Positions 48,341 through 55,200 of a DNA stretch of 64,000 nt are shown here, piece by piece. The stretch is from positions 380,417-444,416 of the forward strand of contig CAJNDT010006003.1 in the NCBI GenBank assembly GCA_905221615.1. Direction: 5' to 3'. The first letter of the stretch is position 1. Every line of letters begins with the position of its first letter. Below the pieces are notes generated by a model, which did no database searches, was not told where the DNA came from, and worked only from the letters and a program-made list of their open reading frames with translations. Origin of the DNA: Symbiodinium sp. CCMP2592 (taxonomy: Eukaryota > Sar > Dinophyceae > Suessiales > Symbiodiniaceae). A program made the translations under genes and the position numbers.

Positions 48341-48451
48341 TGGCTCGACAGAGATGCCTCTCCCTGTGGAGAGCTTTCTGGAGCTTCAGTCTCCATTGGC
48401 ACATCGGTCGGCTCGGTCTTAACCGGATCAACCTTCTTGCCCTGTGGCAAG
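48140..48451. repeat. Hairpin cluster at the cargo part 1/part 2 junction
   Basis: Perfect stems CTCACC/GGTGAG (48140-48155), CTCTCC/GGAGAG (48239-48254 and 48358-48373) and CTTGCC/GGCAAG (48436-48451), all with CTGT loops, plus a one-mismatch copy at 48302-48317. They encode GSPQGE, SSPQGEAS, SSPHGEAS and LPQGKK words in the protein. Confidence 0.88.
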
Positions 48452-51063
48452 TCCGTGGATCCAGACGACGGTTCGGAGGTATCCATCTGAGTAGCCGCGG
48501 GAGGCTCCTCGATCTCCTCGATCTGTGGACATGGGAGTCGCTCGATGAACTCCTCGATCATAATGTCGTCATATGGTCGAGTGAGGAGCTCATTCAGCTC
48601 AGACTCCTTCTTCGCCTTCAAGTCTTCGTACGCCACTAAATCAGCTTTTGCCTTGCGGGCGAAAGCCGACTTGAAATCGCGCTGGTCAGACTCCGTGAAG
48701 ACTTTCTCCAGAACCGCCAGGAGGTAGCTGCCGTTGAACGGCTGCTTCAGGGTACTGTCATAGAGACAATAGCCCTCAGGGGTTCGCACCGTGTATTTAC
48801 GGCGAACCTCCAGATCACCGGCGTGGCGCTGGATGTAGGAGAAGAAGTCCACTCCATAAGCCTCATTGATGACGCGGACGAGCATCTGGAAATCCTCTCG
48901 CACATAGCCAAGCTCTTCATACACATACCTTTCCCTGAGGAAAGCCTTGTGTGCGGCGAGCTTGCGAGAGTAGTCGGGATCCTCTGTCCTTGGCATCCTT
49001 GCACGAGAGTCATTGTCCCGAGGGCGATCGAATCCAATGTTACCCAAATTGGGCCTGAATTCGTTCGACGCGGCAACGGAGACATCGTCCAGCATCTGGG
49101 CAAGACCGCCAGGATGACGCTTAAAGTTCATCCAAGGTGACGTGTAACCGTTGGAGTAAACCTTCGGTTTCTTGTCCAGCTCCACGAGGTAGTTCCCCTG
49201 CAACTTCCCCATCTCGAAGGCCTTGAGGAAGAAGTGCAGGGAGTACCCCGAAAGAGGATGCTGCAACCACGATGCCCAATCGTATTCACCACCCAAAGAC
49301 TCTCTCATAGAAGTAGTCAAAGTGTGCCAGGGGGTGACCTGAACGAGGGCATCGCCATAGGTGCTAAGCATCGGCTGGCCAGAGGAGTCCACCATGTGCA
49401 ACTTGCCGTGCGCGAAGAGATGCCATGGATTCGTCCTGGCCTTGCGGAGAACCTCGTTGAGCTCCTCCTGCTGCTGGGACTTATGCGCATCAATCTTGCC
49501 GTGGACGGTGTCCCCAGCCTGATACGCATACTTGGTGTCTCCTTCGGAGGCTGTGGCTTGCCGCTCCCGCTCTTCCTTAAGCTCATTGTCACGAATAAGC
49601 TTCTGGAGAGCTGCCGCGTCCAATGTGGGTACCTTCTCCTGAGAGAAGCTTCCCGGTGACGCTTGGCCTGCATCCTGAGATGTCTTTGGCCGCTTCTTGG
49701 GAGCTGGCTTCGAAGGCATTGGATCCGAGCTGCTACCCGGTACCCCTCCCTGTGGAGGGCCTCCGGAAGCAGATGCGGAAGCAGACGCTGAGGTTCCCTC
49801 TTCCTGAGAAGAGCCTACCCCTGCGCTTTGCTGCTTCCTCTCGTGGCGAATGCCACCCGGATCTTGCTCGTGAGGAGGACGGTAGTGATGTGTGAGATAC
49901 ATCGCCGGAATGTCCTGGTACGAGAGCACCACGCCATTGTCTGTAAGAAACAGATTGTGGCCGTGACTCAGGTAGCACTCGTAATCGAGCTTGGCGTAGA
50001 AGACGTAGGTACCGTACTTAATGACGGTCCCAGGCCCAGGAGAAACCACTCCACCCGCATAAACGAGGTGGATGGCCTTCCTGTGCCGCTGCCACGCCGC
50101 CTTCGTCGCCTCCAGCTTTAAGCCGTTTTCCCGGATGCTCTCGTAGTTGCTGTTATCCGAGGCGTGGAAAATCGTTCCAAGCTGGCGGCATCGCTCCAAG
50201 GTGAGCCTTTCCCCGAGAGCAACATCAGAGACCCGCTCGGGTATCCGTGAGTGACCCTGGACGGCGGAGACCCCGATATAGAAGTCGAAGTCAAAGAACC
50301 GCTCGAACTGCAGAGCCACTGGGGCCACCCAGATGTTGAAGCGACCCTTCGAGTTCGCCATCAAGAAGGCGAAGAACTTCTTGGGCTCCCACTCGAAAGG
50401 CCTGATGGGGTGCTTCATCATCGTCTCCAACGGGATCTCCATGTATCGACCCGGCGTGACCCTCGTGTCGTGCCTGGTCAATGATGACAGCTGTTTGGAT
50501 GACTTCACCGCCCATCCACCGTGATTGTGGCGCATCTGGTGAATGTTGAAGATTTCACGATCGAGCTCGGTGAGCTCGTCGCCGGTAAGACATCCAAGAA
50601 AGCACCGGAGGAAGTCGAACTTCCACGTGAGGTGCCGCTGCAACACATGGGTCCCAGGGTGAGCTTCCTCGTACAGCAGGACGTGTGACAGAAAGGCCAA
50701 CTGTCCTTCCAGAATGTTCACCGCGGCCATCTCCCCCTGAGGGAAGTACGCCGTGGTGTCCTGCTGACGGAAAAACCGTGGAACACCTTCTGGGATGATC
50801 CTGAGGGAGGCCACCGGAGCACTCGCAGGATAGGCTCGACGATCCCTTGTAGGATAGCTGGCACTACCGTCGCCATCTCCAACTGTTCGGAGTACACGAC
50901 GGTTTGCCCAGGACGCGCTCTGTTGGTACAAGGACAGGTCGGGGACACCAGTGCGGACGTCAATCTTGAAGTTGCATCCCGTTGTCGGTGTCCAGTAGAC
51001 CTGGAATGGTGCCTCCTCATGAGAGGAGCGTCCAGTGTCCATCGAGGGTCCTGCCGCAGCCAT
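48226..51063 (-). CDS. Copia cargo, part 1: Tpt1/KptA-like RNA 2'-phosphotransferase domain
   Basis: A 945-residue frame between pol and the 3' LTR. Residues about 188-391 follow the Tpt1/KptA order: SSKQLSSLTRH (Arg197-His198, matching the LRH motif), a middle lobe with NSKGRFNIWV (family NDKxRF), SAVQGHS (266-272, matching RAxQGHS), IFHAS and SIRENGL (300-315, matching HGT and SI.xxGL), RHRKAIHL (326-333, matching RxHVHL) and GVVLSYQDIPAMYL at the end. The family transfers an internal RNA 2'-phosphate to NAD+, typically after tRNA ligation. The Arg of RAxQGHS is Ser266 here, so full activity is doubtful. Upstream residues 1-185 and the C-terminal half (480-900) are unrecognised. The last ~35 residues lie past a frame slip and are probably not native. 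No signal peptide or membrane segment is seen, so it is not an envelope-like ORF. Confidence 0.75.
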   Translation of the reverse strand: MAAAGPSMDTGRSSHEEAPFQVYWTPTTGCNFKIDVRTGVPDLSLYQQSASWANRRVLRTVGDGDGSASYPTRDRRAYPASAPVASLRIIPEGVPRFFRQQDTTAYFPQGEMAAVNILEGQLAFLSHVLLYEEAHPGTHVLQRHLTWKFDFLRCFLGCLTGDELTELDREIFNIHQMRHNHGGWAVKSSKQLSSLTRHDTRVTPGRYMEIPLETMMKHPIRPFEWEPKKFFAFLMANSKGRFNIWVAPVALQFERFFDFDFYIGVSAVQGHSRIPERVSDVALGERLTLERCRQLGTIFHASDNSNYESIRENGLKLEATKAAWQRHRKAIHLVYAGGVVSPGPGTVIKYGTYVFYAKLDYECYLSHGHNLFLTDNGVVLSYQDIPAMYLTHHYRPPHEQDPGGIRHERKQQSAGVGSSQEEGTSASASASASGGPPQGGVPGSSSDPMPSKPAPKKRPKTSQDAGQASPGSFSQEKVPTLDAAALQKLIRDNELKEERERQATASEGDTKYAYQAGDTVHGKIDAHKSQQQEELNEVLRKARTNPWHLFAHGKLHMVDSSGQPMLSTYGDALVQVTPWHTLTTSMRESLGGEYDWASWLQHPLSGYSLHFFLKAFEMGKLQGNYLVELDKKPKVYSNGYTSPWMNFKRHPGGLAQMLDDVSVAASNEFRPNLGNIGFDRPRDNDSRARMPRTEDPDYSRKLAAHKAFLRERYVYEELGYVREDFQMLVRVINEAYGVDFFSYIQRHAGDLEVRRKYTVRTPEGYCLYDSTLKQPFNGSYLLAVLEKVFTESDQRDFKSAFARKAKADLVAYEDLKAKKESELNELLTRPYDDIMIEEFIERLPCPQIEEIEEPPAATQMDTSEPSSGSTDLPQGKKVDPVKTEPTDVPMETEAPESSPQGEASLSSQWRRTLRKALHMGRHLGWMFHNRRPKPRKALHRERHPR
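48929..48944. repeat. Hairpin in cargo part 1
   Basis: CTTTCC-CTGA-GGAAAG, perfect. Here the coding phase differs from most copies (read as FLRERY). Confidence 0.8.
49633..49813. repeat. Three hairpins in the linker after the Tpt1-like domain
   Basis: CTTCTC/GAGAAG (49633-49648, loop CTGA), CCCTCC/GGAGGG (49744-49759, loop CTGT) and CTCTTC/GAAGAG (49798-49813, loop CTGA). All sit in the low-complexity Ser/Pro/Gly linker at residues about 415-478. Confidence 0.88.
51013..51028. repeat. Hairpin near the start of cargo part 1
   Basis: CTCCTC-ATGA-GAGGAG, perfect, read as SSHEEAP at residues 13-19. Confidence 0.85.
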
Positions 51064-51225
51064 GCTGGTAACAGAAGAAGAGGAAGTTGTGGGCTACTTT
51101 CTCACTTGAGTTTTGAACCAGCTGATTTGAGCAATGCAGGCACAAATTTAAAAAGAGACCAACAACTCTTCATGAAGCACATGCATTGAATTGCTCCGAC
51201 AGCTCACACATGAAGCAGACATGAC
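51064..51225 (-). other. Spacer between pol and cargo
   Basis: 162 nt between the end of the RNase H frame and the cargo ATG. It contains the 17-bp repeat shared with the 3' LTR boundary. No promoter or splice signal could be assigned. Confidence 0.6.
51137..51153. repeat. 17-bp direct repeat between pol and cargo
   Basis: CAGGCACAAATTTAAAA, identical to 45245-45261. The pair brackets the whole cargo block. Confidence 0.85.
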
Positions 51226-52257
51226 TCACAAACGCTCCTGCATGAACATGACATGTTGCACTGCACTCAAAACCGCGTACTCCTTACGGAGCCAGGCGTT
51301 CAAGAAGGCCTTGTGCTCAATCATGGAACGAAAAGGAGGATGTGAATCAATTTCCTTCAACCACCCAGTTTGAACAGAACTCAGGAGGTTTCTAGGATTA
51401 GCGCTTCGTTTCGTGAGACAGTCAGAAAGACAGTGTTCGGTTCGAACGTGAGAAAGATCAGCAATAGCACCTGAACACGCTTCCTTTCTCAGCATTTGAA
51501 TCATGTGAATGGTTTCCTGTTGTTCGGGTGAGTGAGTAGTAGAAGCGGTAGACACGAGATTATTAGCATCGGTGCGAATGTGAATCTCGGCATCCAAACC
51601 ACTAATGTCCTTCCACAAACCACGAAGCATTTGACAGGTACCAAAACACTTCATCAAGGCGTAAAGCTCAGCGACAGTGGTACTGAGGGTCGTTCTCTTA
51701 ATCTTGGTTGATTCGAAGAAGACCAATGAGCCTCGGGTGTCTCTTCGATTCTTGACCCTTTCATCTGCGATGAAGATAGTCATCGCCCTCTGTGAGGACT
51801 TGTCGCTGTTGTTACGGAAAGCTGCGTCAGGAATTCCAAGAATCCTCGGTGATCCCTTCACTGGCCACACCCGCAACTCTACTTCCTCACTGCGTATCTG
51901 TCGACACAACTTGTTCAACTCCTTGCAGTGACCAACAGTCGGAGCAGCGGATGCTGATGCCAGACGAGAGAACTGGTAACATGCCTGAAATTGCGTCCTC
52001 GACTGAAGCCAGTTGATGCTACCAAGCAAAGAGCGATAGGAAGTGTGAAGAGATTTATCACACGCATCTGCATCCTTAAGATGCTTTGGTATGACAATCT
52101 CCTCAAGCTCTGAAACACACAGCTTTTGATCGATCGAGATATACTTCTTCTTCCCTTGTGCATCAAGAACCCAACGAACACGCTGTCCCGTGAACGTAAG
52201 GTCATTCTTGTCCTCATGGCCGACAGTGAAGTGTTCCTTGATCTTCTTAGGAACCAA
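51226..52257 (-). CDS. Copia RNase H and C-terminal pol, shifted frame
   Basis: A 343-codon frame that continues pol after a one-base shift near 52250. After a short RT tail (YRSLLGSINWLQSRT is the usual copia segment before RNase H) it carries RNase H landmarks: GIPDAAFRNN (Asp), TTVAELYALMKC (Glu), HIRTDANNLV (Asp) and EHCLSDCLTKR (Asp). RNase H removes the RNA template during cDNA synthesis. The shift at CCTAAGAAG is most simply a lost A; with that base the copia sequence would be continuous. The frame ends 162 nt before the cargo ATG. Confidence 0.92.
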   Translation of the reverse strand: MVPKKIKEHFTVGHEDKNDLTFTGQRVRWVLDAQGKKKYISIDQKLCVSELEEIVIPKHLKDADACDKSLHTSYRSLLGSINWLQSRTQFQACYQFSRLASASAAPTVGHCKELNKLCRQIRSEEVELRVWPVKGSPRILGIPDAAFRNNSDKSSQRAMTIFIADERVKNRRDTRGSLVFFESTKIKRTTLSTTVAELYALMKCFGTCQMLRGLWKDISGLDAEIHIRTDANNLVSTASTTHSPEQQETIHMIQMLRKEACSGAIADLSHVRTEHCLSDCLTKRSANPRNLLSSVQTGWLKEIDSHPPFRSMIEHKAFLNAWLRKEYAVLSAVQHVMFMQERL

Positions 52258-55200
52258 GTGAGGAACTCAGGGGTTCCACTTATGATGAGATCATCAACAT
52301 GAAGACTCATCACTCCAACTGTCCTGCGACCTTTGCTGGGACTTCCATGCACAGGGTCAACAAAGTGTTCAAGAAGCTGATCAACCAACTCGGGGGAGAG
52401 CTCTGATAAGCTCTCGACCTTGTATGAAGCCTTCTCTGGAAGGAACAAAGAGACTAGGACCTCAGCTTCTTCTTCAAGGAAGCAGGTCTTGTCACCCTTG
52501 TCCAACCTCAGGTCATGAGCCCTTTCGACAATCCACCATGTCCCTTTACGAAGGATCATGGAAACTCGATAAGGGTAGTCCTTGACCTGATAGACAGGTG
52601 CTGGAGTACGAAGAGCCTTGGCCCTGTGAGAAACGAGAGCATGCCCGTTCTCATAAGGGAACCAACCTCTCTTCTTACAAGCAACACTGCCCAAGAATCC
52701 GAGAAGCTTATCGTCAGTAACAGGTCTCCAAGCATAGTCAACCATCTTCTTGGTATCGGTGTTAAAACACTGAGCGATATCGGGACATGAAAGATAGGAT
52801 CTCTCCTCCGCACGGTCGGAGGAAGAACGGTTTCCTTCATCGTATGCGTAGCATGTCATGGCATGAAGGGCAACCTCCTTGAGGTAGGCAGGTTCCACCT
52901 CAAGAGAGGTGCTTCCTGCTTCAGGTTCCTCCTCCTGAGAGGAGCTTCCTGCCGCAAGGTGGCTCTTGCCCTTCTTGCCTTCTATGCCGTCGTATGCGAC
53001 ATAAGTGCATCGGTCAGCTCTGGTCGGTTCCATGCCTACAGACCTGAGGAATTTGTCCAAACGATTCCACCATCTTCTCGGTGCATCGTTCAGACCATAG
53101 ACCGGTCTGAGACAAAGGCCAACCATCCAGGTAGGCAAACCGATGTCAGGAGGCAACTGAACCACAACCATGCGAGATGACAGATTGTAGTGTTCCCCCT
53201 GAAGGAAAGCGGTCTTAAGATCCAAATGAAAAAGATCCCAATAGTGATTGGCAGCGCACTGCGCAACCAAACGGAAACCATACCGAGTAGCCGTAGGGCT
53301 GTCCGTTTGTTGATCCCAGGCAAACTTGTCCTGAAACCCACGACAAACCCATCGGGCTTTGAACTTGGAAAAGTAACCGTTCTTGTCAACCTTCACAGTA
53401 AGGACCCAACGTCCGGTAAGAAAATTGACATCGGTTTTAAGCTTGCGACGGTCCGTCAACCGAATTGCATCATTGTCCAAGTAACTCTTGAACTCTTCAA
53501 GTTTAGCCTTCCGAATTTCGGCGGCATACTTGCGCTGCATCTCCGGCGTGAGGGTACCTGCCTTGATTTTATCTTGTTTAGTCAACCACGACGCAAAACC
53601 ATCACCATCCAACGGAACAAAGGACGGAACCTTGAAGTCCGACGGAAGGCGAATCAAAACGTCGTCGTCGCCAGCAGCCAAGGCAAGCAAGCTTTCATCA
53701 CGATAGTCAACCGTAGCATCCGAATCAGTATCCTCACCAGCTTCCGGCACCGGCGGTTCCGGGGTGGGTTCCGGGAGTGGGGTTTGCTGGATAGGAAATT
53801 CCCCCTCAGTCACCGGCAAACCAGGAACAGGAGCCGGATCAGAAGAAGAGGAAGCAGGTTCGTGAAAACCTGGAAAGTCACCCGACGGATCGGGATCCTT
53901 CTTTCCCGCAGACTGCCCAGGCAACAACACAACCGGAGGTCCCACAACAGTACGTGACTTGGCCTTAGACACATCTTCAGGATGTGTGCCTCTGGCACGT
54001 GTCTGAGACACATTGCGAGGCGACGGCGGTCGCATACTCTGTGGCACCGGAAAGTGAGGATGCGGCGGAATTGGAACAGGAACAATAGGTGAAGGTGGTG
54101 CCGGCCACGGCATCGGTGGACTAAGAACCTGATCCGGGTTCGCAAACTGAGGCGGAGCCCCAGGAGAATCGGGAGGACCTCCAGGAGGAGGCGACTCCTC
54201 GTGAAACTCCATCGGAAGAGGAGGCTCTTCCGGTGACGGACCATAACCAGGTCCCGGTCCCTGAGGACCGCCTCCTGGCGGATGTCCATCACCGTCCGGA
54301 TCGTGATCCAGGTCGGAATCATCATCTCCCCCTGGTACCGGTACATGAGTACCGCCTCCAGGAGGTTGTGACGGAGGGTCACCACCGACATGCAACTCAA
54401 CAGGATTATCATCTAAATCCTGCTCTGGATGCTGTAGTGGCATTTCCTCATCGTCCACAGGCATATCACCGTGTGGATCATCATATCCTGGATAGTCCAC
54501 ATCATCGTCTGTGGCTGGCGGTTGCGGTGCAACCGGGGCTGGCGCTGGCTGGTCCGTGAAGTCCAAGCCAACATCAGGCCCGCGTCTGGAATTGTTGTTC
54601 TGTGACTCATTCCAGAACACTATCATGGACCAGTGCGTTGATTGCATATCCTTAAGGCAAGGAAGCAACTGTGCCATCGTCACGAAAAACACATGATTCA
54701 TATCACCCTTCTGCCACAAAATGACAACAGCATCAGGATGACGATGAACCAAAGGGAGTGTTTTCCCTTGAGTCCCCCTGTAGACGTTACAGTACTCAAA
54801 CTCCAGATACGGCAGAGTTAACACGCGCACATTCTTAATCATCGGCCGCAAGGCGACCGCGTCAGACGATGTGGTCGTGTGAACTTCCAACTCAGTACCT
54901 GGAAGAAGACTGTCAACATATGACAGAGTCTGGACCAAAGACGATGTAACAAACCGCTGCGGCGCAACAAACCTCAGAGGTGTCGGAAGCTTCCCTTTGT
55001 CATTGTTTGAGAGTAATGAGTACTCTGCTTCTGACGGAAGAACCGGTAAAGCCTCTGAATTGCGGTCTGATCGCAAACACAACGCACACAGTGTTCCATC
55101 ATCAAAATCCTCAAAGATATCTTCGAACAAGTAACATTGTCGGAGATCTGATCGTTCATCACCCACAAGACACTGCGAAAGCAGCACAGCAAACCTTGGA

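Noticed and set aside
45980..51063. Envelope-like gene, because it follows pol
   Set aside because: No signal peptide, membrane segment or glycoprotein pattern; the domains look enzymatic instead.
53190..53215. Hairpin-like sequence at RT motif A (TTCCCCCTGAAGGAA)
   Set aside because: It has mismatches and encodes the functional AFLQG motif, so the resemblance may be coincidental; not counted in the hairpin family.
53190..53957. 255-codon plus-strand ORF inside the copia element
   Set aside because: It lies antisense to the clear reverse-transcriptase frame and shows no family motif; long shadow ORFs are expected there. The same applies to 47977-48639.
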